Positions 31,289-40,281 of a DNA stretch of 64,000 nucleotides are shown one piece after another. A program made the position numbers and the translations under genes. Position 1 is the first letter of the stretch. The number at the start of each line of letters is the position of its first letter. The notes under the pieces were generated by a model. The model searched no databases and had not been told where the DNA came from. It was given only the letters and a program-made list of their open reading frames with translations. This stretch comes from Spirochaetales bacterium (lineage in GTDB: Bacteria > Spirochaetota > Spirochaetia > JABEVK01): contig CANJXC010000006.1 of the NCBI GenBank assembly GCA_947478845.1, forward strand, positions 64,491 to 128,490, given 5' to 3'.

Positions 31289-31621
31289 ATGAAAGTATCG
31301 TGTTCAGTATTGTCCGTGCTGGTGTTGTTTTCCCTCATGGGTTGCACAACACTTGTAACCATAAAGACGAGCGTTCCCGGGGCCAACGTCGAATTGAATA
31401 GCCGCAGCATCGGAGAAACTCCGGTTTCAGCGGTGATGTCGAATGCGCTGTGGGACCGCCAGTTGGTCGTGATTACTAAAAAAGGTTACCAGCCTGTCAT
31501 GGCAGAATTGGAGCAGGAGTTTAAGGTTCGTGCGGTGATCGCCGGGCTTTTTGTGTGGCCCTTATGGTTCTGGGCCTACGGGCCGGCACCCGACCAGTAT
31601 TTTGTTCTAGAACCGAATTAG
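31289..31621 (+). CDS. Small lipoprotein with a PEGA-like domain
   Basis: A 110-residue lipoprotein. The signal peptide ends in LFSLMGC, a usable lipobox with Cys near residue 18. VTIKTSVPGANVELNSRSIG followed by ETP resembles the PEGA domain of surface proteins. A late hydrophobic stretch (AVIAGLFVWPLWFWAYG) could insert in the membrane. GGGAGG at 31276-31281 lies seven bases before ATG 31289; the earlier GTG at 31274 is not used. Function unknown. Confidence 0.75.
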   Translation: MKVSCSVLSVLVLFSLMGCTTLVTIKTSVPGANVELNSRSIGETPVSAVMSNALWDRQLVVITKKGYQPVMAELEQEFKVRAVIAGLFVWPLWFWAYGPAPDQYFVLEPN

Positions 31622-31693
31622 ACCCCGCCACGGTACTTAGGTCCTTGGTGCGTGGTTTCCTTAGTTTAATAAACAGTGCAATGGAGCTTTCTC

Positions 31694-32476
31694 GTGCTGA
31701 ATACCTTAATCATTTTTGCCTTGAGTATTGGTTTCCCCTTTATTTTAACTGTTGTTTTTGGCCTACTTATCAAGCGACGTAACAGTACCCTCGACGCTGA
31801 CGAGAACGCGGTGATCAACGTTTCTATGACGGTTCTGACTGGCGCCTATACCTTTCTCGTTGCTTTCTTGATCGTCAATGTTTGGACAGGGCAAGTAGAG
31901 CGCGTGGGCACCCTTGGAGCGGAGCTGAACAAGCTTAACAGCCTCTACAACCAACGCAAGTCAGTACCCCTTGAAAGGGAACCGGAACTGAAGCAGTTGG
32001 TTGTAGATTACTTGCACAAGGTGAGCGAAAGCGAGATTCAAAAAGAGGGCCCCCCGGATGGCGACAGGGAAGCCAACTTGATCAGGGCAAAAATCCTGAA
32101 GCTCGTCGCCGATGCACGACCCGGTATGCCACAGCAAGGGGTGGAAGCCAAGCAAGCGGAACAGTTTGTTATTTCTGCCCAGGATTGGTCCGACGCCCGA
32201 CTCGAACGCTTGACCAAGACTTACCCGCAGGTCAATTGGATCTACATTGGTGTTGTTCTGTTACTGGGCGTGTCAGTGCTGTTTGTGTCGGCAATTCTGA
32301 CCTCCGGCAAGGAGTTTTTGATCATTATGGCCAAGCTCGTTGGCGTGGACCTCATGGTAGGTCTCCTGCTTGGCTTGCTGTTCTTCACCGGGTCCCGCGA
32401 TTTCATCATGGGCGACGAGGTGAAGAAACTGCAGCTGATGGAGACGGTCATCCAAACCGAGCGTCCGACCCCCTAA
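31694..32476 (+). CDS. DUF4239-like (bestrophin-like) membrane protein
   Basis: A 260-residue membrane protein with two N-terminal membrane segments (LIIFALSIGFPFILTVVFGLL and VSMTVLTGAYTFLVAFLIV), a soluble helical middle (about 75-175), and two C-terminal segments (IYIGVVLLLGVSVLFVSAIL and MVGLLLGLLFF). This layout matches DUF4239, a bestrophin-like group. GTG 31694 is preferred over GTG 31676 because GGAG lies seven bases before it. Role unknown; an ion-channel role is only suggested by the family name. Confidence 0.65.
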   Translation: MLNTLIIFALSIGFPFILTVVFGLLIKRRNSTLDADENAVINVSMTVLTGAYTFLVAFLIVNVWTGQVERVGTLGAELNKLNSLYNQRKSVPLEREPELKQLVVDYLHKVSESEIQKEGPPDGDREANLIRAKILKLVADARPGMPQQGVEAKQAEQFVISAQDWSDARLERLTKTYPQVNWIYIGVVLLLGVSVLFVSAILTSGKEFLIIMAKLVGVDLMVGLLLGLLFFTGSRDFIMGDEVKKLQLMETVIQTERPTP

Positions 32477-32497
32477 AGAAGGTGAAATCGTAAGGCA

Positions 32498-32524
32498 AAG
32501 CAAGCCGGAGCCTCCGGCTTGCTT
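32498..32524. terminator. Bidirectional stem-loop terminator between convergent genes
   Basis: AAGCAAGCCGG (32498-32508) pairs perfectly with CCGGCTTGCTT (32514-32524) around AGCCT. The stem is 11 bases. It lies between the convergent DUF4239-like gene and the YHYH gene. T-rich tails are short on both sides, so strength is uncertain. Confidence 0.7.
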
Positions 32525-32544
32525 CAAACTCCTAGGCGCTTCAA

Positions 32545-34473
32545 TTACCGCTTGCCAACGTAAGGGCTTCGTTGGGCCATGGAGACCGCCGGATCGCCGC
32601 CTCTCTCGCCCCAGAACTCAGGGATCTCGTTGATCCGGCCCTTCCACGCTCCTTTCATGAACACGTCGAGAACGTACCCCGACTGCCCGTTCTCCGCGGG
32701 AACTTGCACCTGATGCGAGTGATAATGGTACCCGAAGGCTCCATGGGAGTGCCCTCCGAACGAGTCGAGGGCAACATCGTTTCCCTCCATCGAATAGGCT
32801 TCCTCGTAGACCCCGTAAAGGGCGATGCCATCATAGCCAAACCCAATCAGGGGGGGATGGTTGTGGCCGGGGTAATCGTTGATGTTGTACAGCTGAACGT
32901 CATTGTTCAAAGCGATGTGTCCGTCCGCATGGTAATGGAGACCCATGCCTTGTCCCACGTGGTTGCCAACGCTGGTGATCTCGGCGTTTTGCTGCGTGGT
33001 TGCGAGGGTGTTGTTCAGTACAGGGTAGATCTCCGAACCGTCGACGGCAATTCCCACACCCGAAACACTAGCCAAACTGTAAACCGAGTCGGTAACTGCG
33101 CCACGGCCATCCGATTTGAGACTTTTCATCATTTTGTTTTCGGTAACCTTGGTCACCAGACCGTAGTCCTTGAGGGGGATCTTGATCAGGTCGAGCTGGA
33201 GTGTGGCATCTCGGGTCACCATGCCGGAGGGATAATCTTTGGAGCCGTCTCCCGGTGGACGCCGGACGTCCACAAGTCGGTTGGGACTCTGGGTGATGGA
33301 GTAGGTGGCGATGCATAGGAAAGGGTGGTAAGTGCCCGAAGCATCGGCGGCGTTGGTAAAAAACCCATACGGGGCAACAAGCATGCCCAATTTGCCGTTG
33401 GCAATGTTGTCACTGGCCAAGGTTGCCCGCAGCACTCCCTTCCGGAACGCGAGGTACACTTCTTTAGGATAGCGGAGCTTGCTGGTTTTCAGAATCTGGT
33501 CGAGCATGGCCGAAGCCGCGGCTTGGGTGCCAGCGTCGTCTCCCGGTTGGGCCAACTGGGGCAAATAGGCTTGAGCCATGTCCTGAGTGGTCTTGCTTCG
33601 CGGCCCTATCATATCCGAAACAGTGGTCTGCAGCATCCGGGCGGTGAGCGATACCCGTTGATTGGAAACATAGGGTATGGAGCGGGGGTTGAAGTTGGCG
33701 GGAATGCTCACATCGATGGGCGATTCCAGAAAAGTCAGGGGTGTGGCCTCCGAAGCCGAGGCGACTAGCGAAGCGGAACTCGATCCGATTTTGACGTACC
33801 AGTCTTTTTGGGAAAAGTTCGCCACCAACAACCGACTATATTTGGACGGGTCGTAGGCGTAGCGCCCTCTCGCTCGGAGCAGTTTTGTGCCTCCATCGTA
33901 AGTAAAAACGAGGTATCCGCGGGCAGAAGGTTGCGCTGCCGAACCCCAAGCGTTGTGGGCCACCAGGGTAGCACCGTCGGGAGCAAAATCCACCGAATAC
34001 AGGGAATGAAGCTCCGAGTCGAGGCGGAAGCCTCCGGGAACCAGGGGCTCAGAAATGGCTTCAAAAAGCTGTGTGAGTAAGGAGCCTAGCGTGGAGGGTA
34101 GCCCTGTCATCGACAACGAAGTCGGAGCGGTTGTCGAAGGTATTCCCATCGTCAGGTACGAGTCGGAGGCCGAGATGAGGTAGCGCACCAAAGGCGTAAC
34201 CGCGGAAGCGGCCTTGAGGGCAGGAGTTTGGTAAGATTGCTCGAGGATGGAGGCAAAGGTCAAAGGGGTGTAATAGGGAGCAAAATCGCTGGTTTGCACT
34301 TTTGATCCCGCCAGGGTGGAAGCGGCGCTGTGCGCCACCATCACGTCAGACCATAATTCGGTGTTCGGTGGTGCGCCCGGGCCACCACCGGGGGGAGGGG
34401 CTGCCGATGCAAACAGCACCGCTAGCGCTACCACTAGCCCCATTGTCAGGACAATGCCTGTGTTCTTTTTCAT
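32545..34473 (-). CDS. Exported YHYH-domain protein, copy 2
   Basis: A 642-residue paralogue of the protein at 19666-21618. The N-terminus is a signal peptide (GIVLTMGLVVALAVLFASA) followed by APPPGGGPGAPP. The C-terminal YHYH domain has GMGLHYHADGHIALNNDVQ, PPLIGFGYDGIALYG and FGGHSHGAFGYHYHSH. The last residues (RSPYVGKR) parallel those of copy 1 (RTVWVGKR). The gene overlaps the HupE-type gene by four bases, and here HupE comes first, the reverse of copy 1. Probably periplasmic or surface-located and metal-binding through its His clusters. Confidence 0.85.
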   Translation of the reverse strand: MKKNTGIVLTMGLVVALAVLFASAAPPPGGGPGAPPNTELWSDVMVAHSAASTLAGSKVQTSDFAPYYTPLTFASILEQSYQTPALKAASAVTPLVRYLISASDSYLTMGIPSTTAPTSLSMTGLPSTLGSLLTQLFEAISEPLVPGGFRLDSELHSLYSVDFAPDGATLVAHNAWGSAAQPSARGYLVFTYDGGTKLLRARGRYAYDPSKYSRLLVANFSQKDWYVKIGSSSASLVASASEATPLTFLESPIDVSIPANFNPRSIPYVSNQRVSLTARMLQTTVSDMIGPRSKTTQDMAQAYLPQLAQPGDDAGTQAAASAMLDQILKTSKLRYPKEVYLAFRKGVLRATLASDNIANGKLGMLVAPYGFFTNAADASGTYHPFLCIATYSITQSPNRLVDVRRPPGDGSKDYPSGMVTRDATLQLDLIKIPLKDYGLVTKVTENKMMKSLKSDGRGAVTDSVYSLASVSGVGIAVDGSEIYPVLNNTLATTQQNAEITSVGNHVGQGMGLHYHADGHIALNNDVQLYNINDYPGHNHPPLIGFGYDGIALYGVYEEAYSMEGNDVALDSFGGHSHGAFGYHYHSHQVQVPAENGQSGYVLDVFMKGAWKGRINEIPEFWGERGGDPAVSMAQRSPYVGKR

Positions 34474-35135
34474 AAAACGCCTCCAGAAACTCTTTCAAGA
34501 AACCAAACTGAACCTAGGATTGCAAGGGCCGAAGAGCCCAAGCGCACCAACTGCCCCCGCAACCGGGACGAGTGTTCTCCCAGCCACAACAAGACCGGAA
34601 GTGCCAAGAGCACCAACAGGATTTGAGCACCTTCTAGGCCCACATTGAAGCCCAGCAGGGCCGGTACCATCCGGGAAGGGGGAATGCCGGCCTGCAGCAG
34701 GTCACCACCAAAGGCCATACCGTGCAAAAGCCCAAAACCGAGGGCCCATTCAAAACGGAAGTCACGCTCCATCCACGGACGTTTCGGTGGTTGCAGAGCT
34801 TCGAAGGCAACCACAACAATGGTGAGTGCAATCAGTGGTTCAATCCACGAACCGACAACCACCAGGCGACCCGTTGCCGCCAGTGCCAAAGTGATGCTGT
34901 GCGAGAGGGTGAAGCCCGTGACGATTTGTACCAGTTGCGCTAACGTGCCACCTCTGAGCAAAAGCGCCGCCAAAAAGGCGAGATGATCCCAACCCGCCCA
35001 AAGGTGACCAAAACCGAGAAACAGAAAGTCGGTGCCGACAGTCAGTTCGGAAGGCGTGAGGTTGTGAGCGTGCAGAGGCACAACACACACAAAGAGGATA
35101 AAAACACTGGCCCACCGAAACTTGATGCCCAACAA
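34470..35135 (-). CDS. HupE/UreJ-family membrane protein, copy 2
   Basis: A 221-residue membrane protein with a cleavable-looking N-terminus (FILFVCVVPLHAH), then FGHLWAGWDHLAFLAALLL, GFTLSHSITLALA and FGLLHGMAFGGDLL, the His/Asp motifs of HupE/UreJ. It starts at TTG 35135. TAATAT lies eight bases before that codon on the minus strand, so the mRNA has almost no leader. It overlaps the YHYH gene downstream by four bases. The pairing of the two families at both loci says they act together, possibly in metal handling at the envelope. Confidence 0.8.
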   Translation of the reverse strand: MLGIKFRWASVFILFVCVVPLHAHNLTPSELTVGTDFLFLGFGHLWAGWDHLAFLAALLLRGGTLAQLVQIVTGFTLSHSITLALAATGRLVVVGSWIEPLIALTIVVVAFEALQPPKRPWMERDFRFEWALGFGLLHGMAFGGDLLQAGIPPSRMVPALLGFNVGLEGAQILLVLLALPVLLWLGEHSSRLRGQLVRLGSSALAILGSVWFLERVSGGVL

Positions 35136-35247
35136 AGTACCCTATATTAGGGTCACGGCCGAAATTGGGCAACCCCTAGAAAAGCTAAAAAGGGGCTTCC
35201 CGCGCAGGAGTTCGGTACCAAGTTCATCCAGCGTCGAGACTTGCTAA

Positions 35248-38200
35248 TTAGTTTGGCGGTTGTCCGGTCATCAGCTCACTCTCTTCCCCAAGAGTCTTCT
35301 TGGTTTCAGGTGAGGCAAGATTGAGAAGCGGATCCGGGTGCCGTTTTCTCTCGAAGAGCCAGAAAGCCGCCGGGACCACAAAAAAGGTCAGAATCGCCGA
35401 GGACAGAATACCACCGAGCATCACGATGCCCATTTTCTGCCCGAACTCCGAGCCCTGACCGCCGTTGAAGATCAGGGGAAAGCTGATCACGAGCACGGTG
35501 AGCGTGGTCATGACGATGGGCCGGAACCTCAGGCGAGCCGATTCGACTAAAGCGTCCTTGAGCGGCATGAGATCCAACCGCTCTACAACAAAATCGAGGT
35601 AGATGATGGCGTTTTTTGCCGAAAGACCGATGAGCATGAGCATTCCCAGCACCCCGAAAATATCCAGTCCTGAACCGCTTAGGTACGCAAACCACAAGGC
35701 ACCCACCAGCGCCAGTGGTACCGGAAGAAGCAGGTACACGGGGTATCGCCACGAGTTGAACTGGGCACCCATCACCAGGTAAGCAAGGAAGATGGCCAGA
35801 ACAAAAGCGATGGGGCCCTGCGTGGCCAACTGGCCAGAAAGCGCTGCCACACCGGAGCGACTGTCGTCGCCGATTCCCACAGTGCCACCAAGAATCCCCG
35901 CCTGGGTGAGTTCCGCTTTGATCTTGGTCTGGAAGGCCAAGGCGGCGGGAGCCCCGGGCTTCAAGCTGACGTTGAACGAGGCCGAATACACGCGGTTGGT
36001 GCGGCTAATCGTGTTGGGTGTTGGGGTGAGAACAAAATCGCCCAACTGCCCGGCGGTGAGGGTGGTTTGAAGGGTGGGAGAATACACGGGAAGGTTGAGC
36101 AGAGACTGCATGTCGCGCAGGTTTGCCGGGTTGATGCTGACCTGGATAGGGTAACTTTTGCCACCGATTTGAACGTTGGCCGCCTGGGCCCCCGAAGCAT
36201 AGGTTTGCAACACCGTGGCCACCGTACCAGGGCTCAGTCCGGTTCCCTTGAGCTTGTCTGGGTCGGGTACGAAGTCGTTCTCGAGGTTGGGGTTTGAGAG
36301 GCTCGAGGTGACATCGGCGACCAAGGGATTTGCCTGCAGCGCGCTGATCACCTTGTTGTTGGTTTCGGTGAGGGCGACAAAGTCCGAAGAAACGAGCTGG
36401 AAACTGACCGCTGACCCTGCGCCCCCAAAGCCACCACCACCGAACCCTCCCGCATTAACCTGAACCCGTGCCGATGGGAGGTCGGCAACCAGCGGCGTCA
36501 AGGCTGTGCGCCAAACTTGCGCCAGCACGAACGACGAACGTCGTTTCTCGACAGGGACCAGCTGAATCGTGATGCTCGAATTGCCCGCAAATCCGCTGGC
36601 ACCACCGGCAGAGACGGTTGTCTGTAGGGTTAGGACCTCCGGCTGCTGGAGCAACCAAGCTTCCAGCCTGCCTGTGGCTTGGTTGGTTACCGAGGCTGGT
36701 GTTCCCTGCGGCATGCGCAGGCCCGCATTTAAAGTTCCACCATCCGACTGTGGCACGAAATTGAACGGAATCTTGGGGCCGATGAAAAACAGGGTAGCCA
36801 CAAAAAAGATCAGTGCTCCGCCCAAGACAAAAATCCCAAAACGAAGCACTCCGGTGAGGGAACGCACATAGCCCTCGCGCACCCAGGTGAGGCCTGCCTC
36901 GGTGAGATTGTGGAGGCTCATGGTGAGAGCCTGCAAAAACGACAAAATGATCCGCCCCACATAAAGCAAAAGCGCCCATGCCACCGGCCAGGCCAACACG
37001 GCCGGCATCCACCAGTAAAACTTGAACCACCCCAGCACTCCGGCACCTGCGAGGAGAATCACGACAACCAACGGTAGCCTCAAGGTGCGAAATCCGGTCT
37101 TAAGGTCAGCCCCAAGGTGGCTCCAACTTTTCAAGAAGTCTTTCCAGTCCAAAGTTTTGGTTTCGGGCGTGTAGGCGAGGCGAACAGTAAGGAACAAAAT
37201 GGCCTCGACCAAAGAGAAAAATACGGCGGCCGCAAGCCCCAGCGAGAACTGCATCACATAGCGGCCGATGATGCCGCCGATGAAGCTCACGGGTAGGAGC
37301 ACCGAGAGCAAACTCAGAGAGGCCGCTACCACCGCGCCGAAGACTTCGCTTGCACCTTTGAGTACGGATTCTTTCAACGAGTAGCCCATAGCGCGGTAGC
37401 GCTCCACGTTTTCGGAGACCACGATAGAATCGTCGACAACAATGCCTATGGCGACAATCATGGCCAGAAGTGACACCAAATTGAACGAAAATCCGAGAAG
37501 CGCGTACAAGATGGGCGCTGCCGACAACGCAATCGGAATGGCCAGCACCACAGAGAGAGTGGTGTTTAGTTTGCCCAGGAACAGCAGACAGATTAGCCCG
37601 ACCACCAGCGCAGTCAGCCCGAGTTCTTTGAACGTCGAGTCAATGGAGGCCGTGATCGGGCCGGTGGTGTCGTTGGAAATGGTGAGAGAATATCCACGGG
37701 GGAGAGGATGGGTCTTGAGAAAAGCCCTGACCGCGTTTGCGACGGCCACGGAGTTGCCGTCGGAACTCTTCTGTATCGAAACCAGCACCGAAGGTTGGCC
37801 GTTGACTCGCACAAAGCTCGAAGGCACGGGGATCATCCGTACCGAGGATAGGTCGGCTACCGTGATACCTTTGGTCGAATCTACGAGGATTTGGGAAATG
37901 GAGTCGACACCAGTGGGTTGGCTCTTTGTGCTGAAGCTCAGGGTGCTCGAGTCAGAGATTATGGTACCGATGGGCTGATTGAGCGCGGAGCCGGTAATGG
38001 CTTGGCTCACCTGCTGGGGATTGAGCTTGTAGTATTGCAGACGGTTGGGATCGAGGTAGACTTGGTACTGACGGCTTGGAGATCCTTCGATGGTGACGTT
38101 GGCGACTCCTGGAACCCGCTCGAGTTGCGGTGCAAAATCGTTCTGCACCCAGTCGCCCACACTCTCCATCGGGATCGCCTTGGCGGAAACACCAAATTGC

Positions 38201-38664
38201 AGAATGGGCTGGGAGTTCGGGTCGAAGGATTGCACCGAAGGAGCCCCGACTCCCGCAGGAAACCTACGCACCAACGCGTTCACCCGGGCGGCAATCTGAT
38301 TCATCGCCGCATTTTTGTCCGTGTTGGCGTCCAGATTTACCGTGACCCGGCTGGAGCCCGAAGAACTGCTGGAGGAAATGTCGGTGACGCCGGCAAGGGT
38401 CGAGACGCTGCCCTCGATGAGCTGAGTGATTTGTGTGTCGATCACGGAAGGATTGGCGCCCGGGTAGCTGACCTGGATGGCAACCACCGGAATATTCACC
38501 GAGGGAAGTAGGTCGACCCCCAAATTGAAAGTCGACACCAAGCCGAAAAGCATCATGGCCACGAAGAACCCCACAGCGAGTACGTAGCGGCTCACGGAAA
38601 ACTTCACGGCCGGATTCACCCGGTCAAAGATGCGGGCCTGCAGCTCCCTGACCGAAGGCATCAC
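35248..38664 (-). CDS. RND-family efflux permease, enlarged
   Basis: An inner-membrane RND transporter (AcrB/MexB type) of 1138 residues. Visible features are LGVDLLPSVNIPVVAIQVSY at the first periplasmic loop, the proton-relay VAIGIVVDDSIVVSENVER in TM4, and GMLMLIGLSAKNAIIYLDF in TM10. The usual length is about 1030-1050. The excess lies between TM6 and TM7, where an insert of about 60-80 residues adds hydrophobic segments (LPLVVVILLAGAGVLGWF and AVLAWPVAWALLLYVG). It overlaps the adaptor gene by four bases and closes the eight-gene efflux operon. Substrates unknown. Confidence 0.92.
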   Translation of the reverse strand: MMPSVRELQARIFDRVNPAVKFSVSRYVLAVGFFVAMMLFGLVSTFNLGVDLLPSVNIPVVAIQVSYPGANPSVIDTQITQLIEGSVSTLAGVTDISSSSSSGSSRVTVNLDANTDKNAAMNQIAARVNALVRRFPAGVGAPSVQSFDPNSQPILQFGVSAKAIPMESVGDWVQNDFAPQLERVPGVANVTIEGSPSRQYQVYLDPNRLQYYKLNPQQVSQAITGSALNQPIGTIISDSSTLSFSTKSQPTGVDSISQILVDSTKGITVADLSSVRMIPVPSSFVRVNGQPSVLVSIQKSSDGNSVAVANAVRAFLKTHPLPRGYSLTISNDTTGPITASIDSTFKELGLTALVVGLICLLFLGKLNTTLSVVLAIPIALSAAPILYALLGFSFNLVSLLAMIVAIGIVVDDSIVVSENVERYRAMGYSLKESVLKGASEVFGAVVAASLSLLSVLLPVSFIGGIIGRYVMQFSLGLAAAVFFSLVEAILFLTVRLAYTPETKTLDWKDFLKSWSHLGADLKTGFRTLRLPLVVVILLAGAGVLGWFKFYWWMPAVLAWPVAWALLLYVGRIILSFLQALTMSLHNLTEAGLTWVREGYVRSLTGVLRFGIFVLGGALIFFVATLFFIGPKIPFNFVPQSDGGTLNAGLRMPQGTPASVTNQATGRLEAWLLQQPEVLTLQTTVSAGGASGFAGNSSITIQLVPVEKRRSSFVLAQVWRTALTPLVADLPSARVQVNAGGFGGGGFGGAGSAVSFQLVSSDFVALTETNNKVISALQANPLVADVTSSLSNPNLENDFVPDPDKLKGTGLSPGTVATVLQTYASGAQAANVQIGGKSYPIQVSINPANLRDMQSLLNLPVYSPTLQTTLTAGQLGDFVLTPTPNTISRTNRVYSASFNVSLKPGAPAALAFQTKIKAELTQAGILGGTVGIGDDSRSGVAALSGQLATQGPIAFVLAIFLAYLVMGAQFNSWRYPVYLLLPVPLALVGALWFAYLSGSGLDIFGVLGMLMLIGLSAKNAIIYLDFVVERLDLMPLKDALVESARLRFRPIVMTTLTVLVISFPLIFNGGQGSEFGQKMGIVMLGGILSSAILTFFVVPAAFWLFERKRHPDPLLNLASPETKKTLGEESELMTGQPPN

Positions 38665-40271
38665 TGGCCCCCTTTGCTGGTCGCGGAGTTAGGTTCTACT
38701 GGAGGCTGGGCCCCCGCACCCGAGGCGCCGCCTGAACCCTTCCCCCATTGACGCTTGCCGCTGGCAGCGGCATCACCGCCGACTGCTCCACCATTTCCCG
38801 CCCCTGGCGCGCCACCCGCACCCGCCTGATTCCATTGGCGCTGTCCGCCAGCGGGAGTTACCGCCGGCACCGACCCATTGCCGCCTACCCTCGAGCCCAC
38901 ACCTGCACTGGCTACGGCCTGAATGGTAGCCCCGACCAAAAGGCCTGGGGGTGGATTCAGGATGACTGACGCTTTGGGATTGAGCCCGCTAATGGCCACT
39001 TCGGTGCCCGATGCATCGAGAACCTGCACCTCATAGCGCGCGGCTTTGTTGTTTTCATTGGTGTACACAAAAGTTTTGTTCTCGGCGCTTTGCAGGGCCG
39101 TCAGCGGAACGATAGTGCCATTAGCCAGAACCACCCTGTAGGAAATCGTCCCCACCGTTCCCAAGGACGCCTTCACCGAGGCCGGCAAGGCAGCGGTGAG
39201 CGCCACCAGCCCATTCAAGGGTGCGCCGGGGGTCTGGGCGACCTGCGTATTTGCGGTGGCCCCGTTAATGGTGAACTTCAGCAATGTGCCGGCAGGTAGG
39301 CCCGGGGCGTCGCTCGGCGAAACACTGAAACTGATCACTTTCGAGCGGCTGACCAGTCCAAACACGGGAGTGCTTTGACCCACAAACTCCCCGGGATGAA
39401 CGTTGATCACGGAAATCTGACCGGCATAGGGCGCCTTGATCAACGCGTTGGCCAAGTTAAGCTGAGCCTGCTCGAGCTGAATAGAGGCAGTTTCCACCAG
39501 CAGGATGTTTTGTTGAACGGCCATTTTGGCCGATTCCAGGTTGGCTTGAGAGGTTTGGAGCTGAACCTGCGCGTTGTCATAGTCCGACCCGGAAATTCCG
39601 CCGATCTTTTGGAGGGCCTGGGCGGAGGCCCAGTTTTTCTCTGCAGAACTGACCGACGATTGTGCCGACTGAAGTTGGAGGCCCAGTTTTGAGGTGGCTC
39701 CGGTTGCTCCGCCTGCCGTGCTCGTTCCCGCGTTAATCTTGGCATTCTCCAGGGTCGCTTTGGCCAGACGCACGGAGAGTTTGAGTGCCGCGTCGTCGAG
39801 CTGAATCACCGGCGTGCCGCTGTCTACCCAGTCGCCAGCTTGCTTGAGCAGAGCTTTCACGCTGCCGCTCGCGCCGGCGGCAACAGAACTTTGTGTTTCG
39901 GGCATTACTGCGCCGGCGGCGGTATTTTCTACGGTTAAGGCGCCTGTACGGGCCGCCTGAACCTCGACGGTGACCACCGCCGAGCGACGGTTGCCGGCCT
40001 GACCACCATTCTGGCCACCTTGCCTGGCGGCACCACCCTGCGGTTGTGCTGCAGCGCCTCCAGAAGCTCCTACCCCTCCCCATTGGCGGTTAGATTCTCC
40101 TGGTCCGGAAGCTGGGGTGCCACTTTGGGCCTGCGGGGCACCTTGAGTTTGGGCACCGGGCGCTACGGAGGCAGGGCCCCCAACGTTGTCGCCGGAAGCT
40201 GTACAGCCGGCGAGGAGTATGAGGAAAGCCGAGGCTGTAAAGACAGCTCGGAAACGCGAGTTTCGCTTCAT
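38661..40271 (-). CDS. RND periplasmic adaptor lipoprotein
   Basis: A 536-residue membrane-fusion (HlyD/AcrA-type) adaptor. The lipobox LLAGC anchors it. A Gly/Gln/Ala-rich linker follows (residues about 30-95), then lipoyl half-motifs (AGDWVDSGTPVIQLDD and ALIKAPYAGQISVINVHPGE) flanking a coiled-coil hairpin, then beta-barrel and membrane-proximal domains. The C-terminal tail is again Gly/Ala-rich. It would link the RND pump to a TolC channel. It lies ten bases after the TolC gene and overlaps the pump gene. Confidence 0.9.
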   Translation of the reverse strand: MKRNSRFRAVFTASAFLILLAGCTASGDNVGGPASVAPGAQTQGAPQAQSGTPASGPGESNRQWGGVGASGGAAAQPQGGAARQGGQNGGQAGNRRSAVVTVEVQAARTGALTVENTAAGAVMPETQSSVAAGASGSVKALLKQAGDWVDSGTPVIQLDDAALKLSVRLAKATLENAKINAGTSTAGGATGATSKLGLQLQSAQSSVSSAEKNWASAQALQKIGGISGSDYDNAQVQLQTSQANLESAKMAVQQNILLVETASIQLEQAQLNLANALIKAPYAGQISVINVHPGEFVGQSTPVFGLVSRSKVISFSVSPSDAPGLPAGTLLKFTINGATANTQVAQTPGAPLNGLVALTAALPASVKASLGTVGTISYRVVLANGTIVPLTALQSAENKTFVYTNENNKAARYEVQVLDASGTEVAISGLNPKASVILNPPPGLLVGATIQAVASAGVGSRVGGNGSVPAVTPAGGQRQWNQAGAGGAPGAGNGGAVGGDAAASGKRQWGKGSGGASGAGAQPPVEPNSATSKGGQ

Positions 40272-40281
40272 GGTCTTCCTT

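Noticed and set aside
35160-35215. CCCCT/AGGGG stem as terminator of the efflux operon or HupE leader structure
   Set aside because: The stem is only five bases with a 13-base loop; it is too weak to call.
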